Shown one piece after another: positions 43,967-53,844 of a DNA stretch of 64,000 bases. The position numbers and the translations under genes are program-made. The number at the start of each line of letters is the position of its first letter. Position 1 is the first letter of the stretch. This DNA comes from Pseudomonas khavaziana (lineage in GTDB: Bacteria; Pseudomonadota; Gammaproteobacteria; Pseudomonadales; Pseudomonadaceae): assembly GCF_019145205.1 (NCBI RefSeq), contig NZ_JAHSTT010000004.1, positions 186,001 to 250,000 on the forward strand, read 5' to 3'. The notes beneath the pieces are model-generated. The model saw nothing but the letters and a program-made list of their open reading frames with translations. It was not told the DNA's origin and did no database searches.

Positions 43967-44686
43967 TCACTCCCCCGCTTTACACGTCAACCAGCCCCCC
44001 CAGAAAAGGCTGCTGAAGAAACGCGTCGCGTCGCCAAACCCGGCGTCGTGCAACAGTTTCTGAACCGCCGCTTCGGAATGTGGAGGGTCGGCGCCTTGGA
44101 GGATTTTACCAAGCTTGGCCTTTACTTCGTCCGAGCTGGATCCATGCTGGCGCCACCGTTGCCCCCAGGCCGCCAGCAGTAACGGCTGGCTGGCGTAAGC
44201 ATAGTGATTGCCCGCGACAATCAGCGGTGCACCCGGTTTGAGATGCGCACGGATCGATTGCAGAATCTGGCGCTTGGCCTCATCACCCTCCAGATGGTGG
44301 AGTACACCGATCAAGGTGGCGGCGTCGTATGACGCATCTGCTGGCAGGTCTTCGAGGTGCCCAAGATGCAGGGTGGTTCTTTCAAGCAAGTGGTTTGCTT
44401 GCAACTGCTGCCTCGCTGCTTCCAGCATCGGCTGGGAGGGATCAACGGCCATGAAGCGCCAGCCCGGCTCGAGCCCGGCCATGGCTATGATCTCCTGCGC
44501 CGTACCGCCCGCGCCGACCACGAGTATGTTGGCCGAGGGCGCATCGCCGAGGCTTGCCGCCAGCATGCAGGCGGCCAGATCCTGGCAGGCATCATATCCC
44601 GCCAGGGCAATACGGCTCTGGCGTGCGTATTCACTGGCTCTTGAGGTATCAAATTTTTCAGCAGGGTTGGATGGGATCGAGTTCAA
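43967..44686 (-). CDS. Class I SAM-dependent methyltransferase
   Basis: 239 residues. The SAM-binding motifs are NILVVGAGGTAQEI (motif I), WRFMAVDPSQPML (Asp of motif II), LGHLEDLPADASYDAATLIGVLHHL (motifs III and IV). The closest general type is the methyltransferase group with MGVLHHL-like motif IV acting on small molecules. No substrate can be assigned. It stands alone between a lipoprotein gene and an MFS gene. Confidence 0.85.
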   Translation of the reverse strand: MNSIPSNPAEKFDTSRASEYARQSRIALAGYDACQDLAACMLAASLGDAPSANILVVGAGGTAQEIIAMAGLEPGWRFMAVDPSQPMLEAARQQLQANHLLERTTLHLGHLEDLPADASYDAATLIGVLHHLEGDEAKRQILQSIRAHLKPGAPLIVAGNHYAYASQPLLLAAWGQRWRQHGSSSDEVKAKLGKILQGADPPHSEAAVQKLLHDAGFGDATRFFSSLFWGGWLTCKAGE

Positions 44687-44783
44687 GACGGTTCTCCGTG
44701 GCCTTGAAGCAACTTACGTCACCCACAGAGATAAGAAAAATTCATTAATTTTATCTGCTGCATTCCTATCGGGAATGTGCGCC

Positions 44784-46256
44784 TCAATCCTCAGCCTGTG
44801 ACAACGGCCGCGCTACGGTTTCCAGCGCTTGGCGCTCCGCCGCCACGCCCCACACCGCCTGCACCAGCGCCGCCGCGCACATCAACCCTGCGCCGATCAA
44901 ATACCCAACCAGCAAACTCCCGCGTTGCTGCGTCTGTATGAGTTGCCCAAACAACGTCGGGCCGATAATCCCGCCCAGCCCGGTGCCGAAGGCATAAAAC
45001 ACCGCAATCGCCAGTGCGCGTATCTCCAGCGGGAAGGTTTCCGCCACGGTCAAGTATGCCGAGCTCGCCGCCGCCGAGGCGAAGAAGAAGATCACCATCC
45101 ACGCCAGCGCCTGCTGGGTCACATCGAACCAGCCTTGCTGGAACGCGTAGCCACTCAGCGCCAGCAGCACGCCGGAGATGGCGTAGGTCGCGCTGATCAT
45201 CACGCGGCGGCCGATCACGTCGAACAAGCGCCCCAGCAGCAGCGGGCCGCAGAAGTTGCCGAGGGCCAATGGCAGCACGTACCAGCCGACTTTTTCGGCA
45301 GGGACCTGGTAGAAATCGGTCAGCACCAAGGCGTAAGTGAAGAAGATCGCGTTGTAGAAGAACGCCTGGGCGGTGAGCAGGGTCATGCCGACCAGGGCGC
45401 GGCGACGATAGCTGACGAACAGGGTGTGGAAGATCTCGCCCAGCGGCGTGTGGTAGCGGGCATGCAGGCGCAGCGCTGGGCCAGTGACGGCGGGCAGCGT
45501 GTGGCCGGTGTCGCGCAGGCGCGCTTCGAGGCCTTCGACGATGCGCCGGGCTTCGTCGTGCCGGCCGTGGATCATCAGCCAGCGCGGGCTCTCGGGCAGC
45601 CACAGGCGCATCACCAGGATGATCAAGCCCAGGGCGGCGCCGATGCCGAAGCACAGGCGCCAGCCAAGGTCGCCGCCGACCACTTGAGGATCAAGCAGCA
45701 CAATCGCGCCGCCGGCACCGAGGGCCGCGCCGAGCCAGAACGTGCCGTTGATGGTGAGGTCGACCCAGCCACGAAAACGCGCCGGGGTGAATTCCTGGAT
45801 GGTCGAGTTGATCGCGGTGTACTCGCCACCGATGCCCATGCCGGTCAGGAAGCGGAACAGCAAGAAGGTTTCCAGGCTGAAGGAAAACGCCGTGGCGGCG
45901 GTGGCACCGATGTACAGCCACAGGGTGATGAAAAACAGCTTGCGCCGCCCCAGGCGGTCGGTGAGCCAGCCAAACAGCAGGGCCCCGAGCACCGCGCCGG
46001 CGATGTAGACGCCGCCGGCCAGGCCGATGTCGAAGTTGCTCATGCGCAGCTCGGGGCTGTTTTTCAAGGCGCCGGAGACCGAGCCGGCCAGGGTCACTTC
46101 CAGGCCGTCGAGCAGCCAGGTGATGCCCAGGGCAAACACCAGCAGGGTATGGAAGCGGCCCCAGGGCAGGCGGTCGAGACGTGCAGGCAGGTCGCTTTCG
46201 AAGACCGTGCCCATTTCGCTTTTGAGTGCCTGTTGTCGGGTCATTGCCACATCCAT
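44784..46256 (-). CDS. MFS transporter, sugar-phosphate/aromatic acid type
   Basis: 490 residues with twelve predicted membrane helices. The loop motifs GWLTDRLGRRKLFF and RFLTGMGIGGEYTAINSTIQEF are those of the sugar porter/metabolite:H+ symporter families, and LPESPRWLM follows helix six. I take the ATG at 46256 as start (AAGGAG upstream), though the ATG at 46244 is also possible. Substrate unknown. It is divergent from the subtilase gene at 46379. Confidence 0.88.
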   Translation of the reverse strand: MDVAMTRQQALKSEMGTVFESDLPARLDRLPWGRFHTLLVFALGITWLLDGLEVTLAGSVSGALKNSPELRMSNFDIGLAGGVYIAGAVLGALLFGWLTDRLGRRKLFFITLWLYIGATAATAFSFSLETFLLFRFLTGMGIGGEYTAINSTIQEFTPARFRGWVDLTINGTFWLGAALGAGGAIVLLDPQVVGGDLGWRLCFGIGAALGLIILVMRLWLPESPRWLMIHGRHDEARRIVEGLEARLRDTGHTLPAVTGPALRLHARYHTPLGEIFHTLFVSYRRRALVGMTLLTAQAFFYNAIFFTYALVLTDFYQVPAEKVGWYVLPLALGNFCGPLLLGRLFDVIGRRVMISATYAISGVLLALSGYAFQQGWFDVTQQALAWMVIFFFASAAASSAYLTVAETFPLEIRALAIAVFYAFGTGLGGIIGPTLFGQLIQTQQRGSLLVGYLIGAGLMCAAALVQAVWGVAAERQALETVARPLSQAED

Positions 46257-46378
46257 CCTGTGCACTTACTCCTTCGTTATGAGTCAGCCCGCGCAGCGGG
46301 AGTTCAGTTGCGCAGGCTGAACGAAGCAGGCCCTGGTGCAGTCGGAACAGCAGGCCCCAAAGGCAAGGAACCCTGCTC

Positions 46379-48139
46379 ATGTCGTTACGCTGCGCCGCCC
46401 TCCTCAGCTTGTTCACCTTGACTGCCAGCTCGTATGCCGCGGCCCAGGAGCCATTGCGCCTGGAAAACCTCAAGCGCTGTGGCGACCTGCTGGACAACCG
46501 TCAGCAGGAATGGTGCCTGAGCGTGCGCGGCCTGGGCGCTGGCACCCCGCAGTTGAAACTGGCGGGCCAGGCATTGCCGGCGAAGGCCCTCCAGCGCGAC
46601 GGCAACCAGTTGCGCCTGCACCTGGACAGTGCCACCTACCAGAGCGGCCCGCTGTGGCTGGAAGACGGCCCGCGCGCCAGCAATGCCGCATGGCTCAGCC
46701 TGCGCCACAGCCAGGTGGTGGCCGCCGGGCCAAGTGAAGTCGCCAAGAACATGGACGGGTTGACCACCTATGTCGACCTGGTCAGCGTATTGATTGAAGA
46801 AAACCACGAGGGTCGCCAGGAAGCCGAGCGCCTGGCGCGCAAGTACGGCGCAACCGTGGTGGGCAGCATTGCGCCACTGAACGTCTACCAGCTGCGCCTG
46901 CCGGCCAAGGACCTGGTGCAACGCGATGCACTGGTGCTGCGCCTGGGCAGCGAGACCAGCGTGGATGCGGTGGTCATCGAAGAGTCCGCAGCCGAAGAAG
47001 CCGAACAGGCCCGCCCTGAAAAGCCAAACAAGCCGGCGCCAGATTCTGATGAATGGGCCGCCAACCGCTTTCTTGACGCCGTGGCTTACTACCAGCGACG
47101 CATCCCCGGGCAGCACACGCCTATAGCGCCGCAACCGGTGCGCATCGGCGTGATCGAACGCGGGGTGGATTTCGACACCGCGGACTTTGCCGACTACCTC
47201 GGCCCCTGCTCGCCCAAACGCACCTGCGTGTATGCCCGCGATACGCAGGCGCCGGACAGCCATGGCACCACGGTCGCCGGCATACTCGCGGCGGGCTGGG
47301 ATAATGGCGGCAACAGCGGCTTTCTGCGCGGGCTGGACAAGGCCAGCGGCGGCTTCGAGGTGATTGTCGACCGCAACTCTGATGCCGGCATTACCGCCAA
47401 CATCGCCGCGTCAGTCAACCTGGTGGAAGACGGCGTGCGCGTACTCAATTGGAGCTGGGGCATTCATCGCGTCGGCACCAAGGACGTCAATGGCAACGAC
47501 GTCGATTCCCTGGTGCGCTCGGGCATCGCCATGAGCGGCTATGAAGAATTGCTCGAAGAGTTTTTTCTGTGGCTGCGCAAGGAACATCCCGACGTGATCG
47601 TGGTGAACTCCGCCGGCAACGGCTCGGCGTTTTCGGGCAGTGACGACTACCGCCTGCCCTCCTCCTTCATCACCGAAGAATTGCTGGTGGTCGGCGCACA
47701 CCAGCGCAACCAGCGCACCGGCATTGCCGTTGAAGACCCGGCTTACGCCGTCACACGCAGCTCTTCGAATGTGGACATGCGCGTAGACATCACCGCCGCC
47801 GCCTGCGCCCACGCTTCAACGGCCACGGCCGGCGAGGAAGGCGCGGTGCATTGCGGCACCTCCTACGCCACACCGATGGTCGCAGGCCTGCTGGCGGCGA
47901 TGCTGTCGATCAACCCGCAACTGGAACCCGAACAACTGCGCATGCTGCTGCGCCGCAGCGCCATGGCGATTGGCGACAACCATGATTTCGAACGCAGCGA
48001 CGCCCAGGACCTCACCGCGCCCATCCTGCCGTCAGAGCGCAACTACCAACTCAATGACAAGGACGTGGGCCGTTCGGCACGGCTGGATATGCAAAAGGCG
48101 TTGGACCTGGCGGTGCAGAGTCGTACGCGGGTGCGCTGA
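46379..48139 (+). CDS. Exported subtilisin-like (S8) serine protease with Glu in place of catalytic Asp
   Basis: 586 residues with a signal peptide (MSLRCAALLSLFTLTASSYAAA). The S8 domain runs from about 240 to 580. The catalytic His295 (DSHGTTVAGI) and Ser495 (GTSYATPMVAG) and the oxyanion Asn (VNSAGNGSAF) are intact, but the Asp position has Glu260 (IGVIERGVDFD instead of the usual VIDTG). The 215-residue N-terminal part may be a propeptide or an accessory domain. Whether the enzyme is active with Glu is not clear. A negatively charged linker (EESAAEEAEQARPEK) precedes the catalytic domain. Confidence 0.88.
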   Translation: MSLRCAALLSLFTLTASSYAAAQEPLRLENLKRCGDLLDNRQQEWCLSVRGLGAGTPQLKLAGQALPAKALQRDGNQLRLHLDSATYQSGPLWLEDGPRASNAAWLSLRHSQVVAAGPSEVAKNMDGLTTYVDLVSVLIEENHEGRQEAERLARKYGATVVGSIAPLNVYQLRLPAKDLVQRDALVLRLGSETSVDAVVIEESAAEEAEQARPEKPNKPAPDSDEWAANRFLDAVAYYQRRIPGQHTPIAPQPVRIGVIERGVDFDTADFADYLGPCSPKRTCVYARDTQAPDSHGTTVAGILAAGWDNGGNSGFLRGLDKASGGFEVIVDRNSDAGITANIAASVNLVEDGVRVLNWSWGIHRVGTKDVNGNDVDSLVRSGIAMSGYEELLEEFFLWLRKEHPDVIVVNSAGNGSAFSGSDDYRLPSSFITEELLVVGAHQRNQRTGIAVEDPAYAVTRSSSNVDMRVDITAAACAHASTATAGEEGAVHCGTSYATPMVAGLLAAMLSINPQLEPEQLRMLLRRSAMAIGDNHDFERSDAQDLTAPILPSERNYQLNDKDVGRSARLDMQKALDLAVQSRTRVR

Positions 48140-48213
48140 GGCTGCAGGATCGTACAAGCCTGCTGACCGCCTGCATGGGTAGTCTGGCCTTCTCATCGAC
48201 AGGAAGATCCAGC

Positions 48214-48582
48214 ATGACTCAAGCACAGCCTGTAAATCTTGCGCAAAAAGCCTCGCTCATCGACCAGCAATGGAGCCCAAGGGTGGTCGCCGAAATGAAC
48301 GACTACCAGTTCAAGGTGGTGCGCATCGAGGGCGAATTCATCTGGCACTCGCACCCGGAAACCGATGAGGCCTTCCTGGTGCTCGAAGGCACGCTGCGCA
48401 TCGACCTGCCGGACGGCCCTGTGTACGTGGCGCCGGGTGAGTTGTACGTGGTGCCGCGCGGCATTGAACACAGGACGGCGGCCGAGGGGGAAGCCAAGCT
48501 GATGATGATCGAGCCCAGGGGCGTTCTGAATACCGGGCATGAAGGCGGTGAGCGTACGGCTTTGAATGACCAGTGGATTTGA
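48214..48582 (+). CDS. Cupin-domain protein
   Basis: 122 residues, one cupin barrel. The metal-binding motif is FIWHSHPETDEAFLVLEGTLRI (His, His, Glu) and PGELYVVPRGIEHRTAAEG (His), the two cupin motifs in standard spacing. AGGAAG precedes the ATG at 48214. Small cupins of this kind are often isomerases or dioxygenase-like, and no specific role can be assigned. The REPIN array starts 38 bases after the stop. Confidence 0.85.
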   Translation: MTQAQPVNLAQKASLIDQQWSPRVVAEMNDYQFKVVRIEGEFIWHSHPETDEAFLVLEGTLRIDLPDGPVYVAPGELYVVPRGIEHRTAAEGEAKLMMIEPRGVLNTGHEGGERTALNDQWI

Positions 48583-48620
48583 GCGTTGAGGCGCACGACT
48601 TCAGGTACGCCGCGGGCCCT

Positions 48621-48996
48621 TGTGGGAGGGGGCTTGCTCCCGATAGCGGATTGTCAGTCACTGCATGTGTTGACTGAACCACTGCCATCGGGAGCAAGCC
48701 CCCTCCCACATGGCTACTCCCTATTCCTGCAACAACAACGCCTGCTGCTTGAGCCTGCGTTTTTGCGTTGATCGCCTGATACTGATTCAACGCACATCCA
48801 ATGTGGGAGGGGGCTTGCTCCCGATAGCGGATTGTCAGTCACTGCATGTGTTGACTGAACTACTGCCATCGGGAGCAAGCCCCCTCCCACATGGCTACTC
48901 CCTATTCCTGCAACAACAACGCCTGCTGCTTGAGCCTGCGTTTTTGCGTTGATCGCCTGATACTGATTCAACGCACATCCAATGTGGGAGGGGGCT
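48621..48996. repeat. Tandem array of REPINs (181-bp period)
   Basis: Copies start at 48621, 48802 and 48983. Each unit is an inverted pair of GTGGGAGGGGGCTTGC REPs (about 91 bases) plus a 90-base spacer (GGCTACTCCCTATTCCTGC and on). The period is exactly 181 bases and the units are nearly identical. The third unit is cut by an IS element at 48997 and resumes at 50214. Confidence 0.95.
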
Positions 48997-49067
48997 TGAA
49001 CTGGCCTAATGATTTTGGACACTTCAATCGGGCGCTATGATAGCGCCCAAATATGAGGTGTTTGGAT

Positions 49068-49373
49068 ATGCGTAAATCTTATTCGAGTGAGTTCAAGCTC
49101 AAGGCTGCCAGCATGGTGCTGGATGAAGGCCAGCCGGTTACTGAGGTCTGTGCCAGCCTGGATATCGGCCCCACAGCCCTACGCCGCTGGATCGATCAAG
49201 TGCAAAAAGAACGCTTGGGCTCGACTCCGGTAGGGGCCAAGGCGATTACCGCTGATCAACGAGAAATCCAGAGGCTCAAAGCTCTGCTTAGAGAGAAAGA
49301 CCTGATATCGAAATCCCGGAAAGGCCAGTGCTCTCCTGCTTTGACGCCAAAGATCATTCACGCTGATCGATGA
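49068..49373 (+). CDS. IS3-family OrfA
   Basis: About 101 residues. MRKSYSSEFKLKAASMVLDEG with a helix-turn-helix (EVCASLDIGPTALRRWIDQV) and an adjacent leucine-zipper-like stretch (REIQRLKALLREKD) are typical of OrfA of IS3 elements. In an active element OrfA and OrfB are joined by a -1 frameshift near the end of this frame. The ATG at 49068 fits; the final residues after REKDLISK diverge, so this copy may already be altered at its 3' end. Confidence 0.85.
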   Translation: MRKSYSSEFKLKAASMVLDEGQPVTEVCASLDIGPTALRRWIDQVQKERLGSTPVGAKAITADQREIQRLKALLREKDLISKSRKGQCSPALTPKIIHADR

Positions 49374-50177
<804 letters not shown>

Positions 50178-50213
50178 ACCTTAATCAGTGTCCAAGATTA
50201 CTTGACCAGTTCA

Positions 50214-50292
50214 GCTTGCTCCCGATAGCGGATTGTCAGTCACTGCATGTGTTGACTGAACTACTGCCATCGGGAGCAAGCCCCCTCCCACA
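50214..50292. repeat. Right part of the third REPIN, split off by the IS3 element
   Basis: The sequence from GCTTGCTCCCGATAGCGG to the end CCCCTCCCACA continues the REPIN interrupted at 48996, with the GCT target triplet repeated. Confidence 0.92.
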
Positions 50293-50340
50293 GGGGCCAG
50301 CGGCGTACGCAAAGTTGTGTTGATACCTAACACCGCGGCC

Positions 50341-51426
50341 TTATCGCCTTTGAACCTGCACACTCGCAAACGTCGGTTCGTCACGCGCCTGCTCCAACGT
50401 GTTCTTGGGCCGGTCCGATACTGGGGCCGGCGTCACCGGTCGCACTGCGGCGGGCGGGTGCAGGCGCATGTCCGAGCGCTCATCACTGGGCGCCACACCG
50501 AAGAAATCCCGGTAGCACTTGGAAAAATGCGGCGTGGACACAAAGCCACAAATCACTGCCAGTTCGACAATCGAGATGGGCGTCTGCATCAGCAACTGGC
50601 GGGCGCGGGTCAGGCGCAGCTTGAGGTAGTAGCGCGACGGCGTGCAGTACAGGTACTTCTGGAACATACGCTCCAACTGGCGGCGGGACACGTGCACGTA
50701 GGCGGCCAGTTCGTCGAGGTCGATGGGTTCTTCCAGGTTGGCTTCCATCAGGGCCACCACTTCTTGCAGCTTGGGCTGTTGCGTGCCGAGCAGGTGCTTG
50801 AGCGGCACGCGTTGGTGGTCGCGTTCATTGCGAATGCGCTCGTACACGAACATCTGCGAAATCGCCGCCGACAGCTCATGCCCGTGGTCGCGGCCGATCA
50901 GGTGCAGCATCATGTCCAGCGGGGCGGTGCCGCCGGAGCTGGTGAAGCGGTTGCCATCCAGGGTGAAGACGCTGGAGCTGACCCGCACGCGGCTGAACGC
51001 CTCCTGCATCGACGCCATCAGCTCCCAATGCACGCTGCACTGGAAACCGTCGAGCAAACCCGCCTGGGCCAGCGCCCAACTGCCGGTGCACACCGCACCG
51101 AGGCGCTTGCAATACAAGCGCGCCTGGCTGCGCAACCAGGCAATGTGGGCAGGGCTGATGACCTGCTGAATGCCGATGCCACCGCACACGATCACCGCGT
51201 CGAAGCCGCGTTGGTCCTGGGCGCACGCATCCGGCGTGACCGACACGCCATCGCTGGCCCACACCGGCCGGCCGTCGAGGCTAAGGGTCTGCCAACGGTA
51301 GAGTTCTTCGCCGGCCAACTGGTTGGCCATGCGCAACGGCTCGACTGCACACGACAGCGATATCAGCGTGAATTGGTCCAGCAGCAAAAAGCCGATGGTC
51401 TGGCAAACAGGCGCGTCAGCGTCCAT
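50341..51426 (-). CDS. GlxA/GbdR-like AraC-family regulator
   Basis: 361 residues. The N-terminal DJ-1/PfpI-like domain (about 10-190, FLLLDQFTLISLSCAVEPLRMANQL and VCGGIGIQ) and the C-terminal AraC helix-turn-helix (about 225-310, with RRQLERMFQKYLYCTPSRYYLKLRL) define the GATase1-AraC family. Closest in style to GbdR, CdhR and SouR, which respond to glycine betaine, carnitine and sarcosine. GGAGA is nine bases before the ATG at 51426. It is transcribed 22 bases downstream of an amino acid permease gene, so the two probably share an operon. Confidence 0.85.
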   Translation of the reverse strand: MDADAPVCQTIGFLLLDQFTLISLSCAVEPLRMANQLAGEELYRWQTLSLDGRPVWASDGVSVTPDACAQDQRGFDAVIVCGGIGIQQVISPAHIAWLRSQARLYCKRLGAVCTGSWALAQAGLLDGFQCSVHWELMASMQEAFSRVRVSSSVFTLDGNRFTSSGGTAPLDMMLHLIGRDHGHELSAAISQMFVYERIRNERDHQRVPLKHLLGTQQPKLQEVVALMEANLEEPIDLDELAAYVHVSRRQLERMFQKYLYCTPSRYYLKLRLTRARQLLMQTPISIVELAVICGFVSTPHFSKCYRDFFGVAPSDERSDMRLHPPAAVRPVTPAPVSDRPKNTLEQARDEPTFASVQVQRR

Positions 51427-51448
51427 CACGGCGATTCTCCACGCGGGA

Positions 51449-52855
51449 TCAGGACTGTTCCAGCGCAACCGGCCTGGTCGCCCGATTGTGCTGGCGCGCC
51501 GTGACCAGGCCGATGAAGGAAATCACCAACGCCAGGCCAATGGTTGAAGACACTTCGGTGCGATGTTCCGGCGTCACCATCATCACCCCCAGCGCCAGGC
51601 AGATGAACACGATCACCAGGTAAGTCAGCCAGGGAAACAGCCACATGCGGAAGGTCAGCTCGATGTTCTGTCGAAGCAGGAGCCGACGCATGCGCAGTTG
51701 CGAGATCGCGATCACCAGGTACACCAACAGCGCAATGGCCCCGGAGCTGGCGAGCAGGAACTGGAACAACCCCGCCGGCATGAAATAGCTCAGCAGCGTG
51801 ATGCCCGCGCCGATGATGGTGCTGGCGATCACCGCTGCCCTGGGCACACCCGCTGCCGAGGTGATTTTCAGCGCGCGTGGCGCATCGCCGCGCTTGCCCA
51901 GGGAGAACAGCATGCGCGAAGAAATGTAGATCGAGGAGTTCATGCAGCTGGCCACCGCAATCAACACCACTACGTCGACCATGAACTTGGCATTGGGGAT
52001 ATTCATCAGCTCCAGTGCGCGCTGATAGGAGCCCACGGACGCCAGCAACGGGTCGTTCCAGGGCACCACGGAAATCACGATGGAGATCGACAACAGGTAG
52101 AACACACCGATGCGCCAGATCACCGAGCGTGTGGCCTTGGCGATGTTCTGCGCCGGGTTGCTCGATTCGGCTGCGGCGATGGTCACCGCTTCGGTGCCGA
52201 TGAAACTGAACATGATGGTGATGAACGCGCCCACCACCGCCGACAGGCCGTTGGGGGCAAAACCACCGTGCTCCTCCATCAAGCGACTCAAGCCGCTGGC
52301 TTCACGATCCGGGATCCAGCCCATCAGCACGCTGAAACCCAGGCCAATAAAGCCAACGATGGCAATCACCTTGGCCATCGCGAACCAGAACTCGAACTCG
52401 CCGTATTTGGCCACGCTGAACAGGTTGGTGATCACCAGCAGGATGATCGAGACCAAGGCAAACAGCCAGGCATCGACCTGGGGGAACCACTGGTTGAGCA
52501 CGTGCCCGGCGGCCAGCGCCTCGATGGGGATCACCAGCACCCAGAACCACCAGTACAGCCAGCCGATGGTGAACCCCGCCCAAGGGCCGATGGCCTGGTC
52601 GGCGTAGGTGGAAAACGAACCGGTGTCGGGGCGCGCCACCGCCATTTCCCCGAGCATGCGCATTACCAGCACCACCAGCAGGCCGGAGAACAAATAGGCC
52701 AGCAACACCGCCGGCCCGGCGGCGGCGATGGCGTGTCCGGAGCCGACAAACAGCCCCGCGCCGATAATGCCGGCGATGGACAACATAGTCACGTGGCGGG
52801 GCTTGAAGCCCTGCGCCAGCTGACCGTTGGAATCGTTGGGAGTCAGGCTAATCAT
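51449..52855 (-). CDS. Amino acid permease of the APC superfamily
   Basis: 468 residues with twelve membrane segments. HVTMLSIAGIIGAGLFVGSGHAIAAAGPAVLLAYL, GEMAVARPDTGSFSTYAD and IGTEAVTIAAAESSNPAQNIAKAT are the amino acid/GABA permease (AAT) patterns, closest in style to GabP. The start at 52855 (MISLTPNDSNG) fits the family; the open frame to 52891 has no resemblance. The adjacent GbdR-like regulator suggests an amine, betaine or amino acid as substrate. Confidence 0.88.
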   Translation of the reverse strand: MISLTPNDSNGQLAQGFKPRHVTMLSIAGIIGAGLFVGSGHAIAAAGPAVLLAYLFSGLLVVLVMRMLGEMAVARPDTGSFSTYADQAIGPWAGFTIGWLYWWFWVLVIPIEALAAGHVLNQWFPQVDAWLFALVSIILLVITNLFSVAKYGEFEFWFAMAKVIAIVGFIGLGFSVLMGWIPDREASGLSRLMEEHGGFAPNGLSAVVGAFITIMFSFIGTEAVTIAAAESSNPAQNIAKATRSVIWRIGVFYLLSISIVISVVPWNDPLLASVGSYQRALELMNIPNAKFMVDVVVLIAVASCMNSSIYISSRMLFSLGKRGDAPRALKITSAAGVPRAAVIASTIIGAGITLLSYFMPAGLFQFLLASSGAIALLVYLVIAISQLRMRRLLLRQNIELTFRMWLFPWLTYLVIVFICLALGVMMVTPEHRTEVSSTIGLALVISFIGLVTARQHNRATRPVALEQS

Positions 52856-52993
52856 TGTTTTTGTTGTGCTCAGGCGGCCAATGACCCTCACCTTAAGTGC
52901 GCGGGGCCCGGTACAAGTAGCCTGGTTACGCCATCATCGAGTCTGATATCGACATTGGTCATGGCGGTGCACGGGTTTACCGAGCGTCACGCC

Positions 52994-53734
52994 TTACTCT
53001 TGGACGCTGCGTATGAGCGAGCCAAACAGCTCCCCACGCGGCATCTTGTCCAGTGGAATATCGGCATTCGCGAACCACTCCTGGCCGGCTTCCGGATGCG
53101 GCCCGCTCAGCACCACAACGCCTTTCTGGTAGGCATAGCGCGCCGCTGCTACATCGCCATTGCGGTAAGTGGCGAGGGTCTTGTAGGGCGCGGCGCCACT
53201 GGCCTTGGGAAAGTACGGGCCATCCTGATAGAACACATGATCAACCTGGCCGGCCCACGTCACCCGCACGGCAGCGTCGTCGATACCGGTCACTTCAAAA
53301 CCGGGGCGGCCGGCTTCGGTGTCCAGCGCCTGGGGGATCAGCCCAAGGTTGTTGTCGTCCGCCAGGTAGGCGCCCATGCACAAGCCCAGGTAGCGGCCAC
53401 CCTTGGCGACATAGTCGCGGATCGCCTCGGCACGCTCGTCACCGAGACTGTCGAGGGCGCCGGGGATGTCCTGGCCGCCGCCGGGTTGTACGTAGAGGTC
53501 GTAGCGGGCCAGGGTGTGTGGGGTGATGTCGATGGGTTCGTCGGCACCCACGAAGTCGATCTGGTAATTCGGGTTAAGACGCTGCAAGGCGGTTTTGACG
53601 TTTTCCGAGCAGTCCGCGCAACCCGCTGGGCCACGGTAGATGGCGACATGGGTGACGGGCGTTGCACCGTGTACGGGTAGCGGATGCAGCGTAGCGAAGG
53701 CAAGCAACGTGGCAGCGATGGCGGGCAGTTTCAT
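52994..53734 (-). CDS. Exported BPL_N (glutamine amidotransferase-like) protein
   Basis: 246 residues: signal peptide (MKLPAIAATLLAFATLHPLPVHGA) then a GATase-like fold resembling the N-terminal domain of biotin-protein ligases. LYVQPGGGQDIPGAL and LGLCMGAYLADDNN (Cys in the nucleophile elbow) are typical, and GPHPEAG supplies the likely His. Family members are exported in several Gram-negative bacteria and are of unknown function. A CADC motif lies near residue 40 (YRGPAGCADCSENV). Confidence 0.8.
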   Translation of the reverse strand: MKLPAIAATLLAFATLHPLPVHGATPVTHVAIYRGPAGCADCSENVKTALQRLNPNYQIDFVGADEPIDITPHTLARYDLYVQPGGGQDIPGALDSLGDERAEAIRDYVAKGGRYLGLCMGAYLADDNNLGLIPQALDTEAGRPGFEVTGIDDAAVRVTWAGQVDHVFYQDGPYFPKASGAAPYKTLATYRNGDVAAARYAYQKGVVVLSGPHPEAGQEWFANADIPLDKMPRGELFGSLIRSVQE

Positions 53735-53844
53735 GGGGTAGGCTCAACGGTCAGTTGGCGGGGTGTGATCCAGACGTCGCAGCGCCAAGCCTATAACGGT
53801 GAGCCTTTTGAAGTGGTGAAGAGTTGTAAATCCACGTGGGCCAT

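Noticed and set aside
43859..44182. Forward frame over the 3' half of the methyltransferase gene
   Set aside because: The methyltransferase on the reverse strand has all SAM motifs.
44829..46421. 530-codon frame antisense to the MFS gene
   Set aside because: The MFS frame has all membrane segments and family motifs; the antisense translation is hydrophilic and repetitive.
51563..53680. 705-codon frame antisense to the permease and BPL_N genes
   Set aside because: It crosses two well-supported genes on the other strand and a true intergenic gap; its His, Gln and Gly-rich product has no motif.
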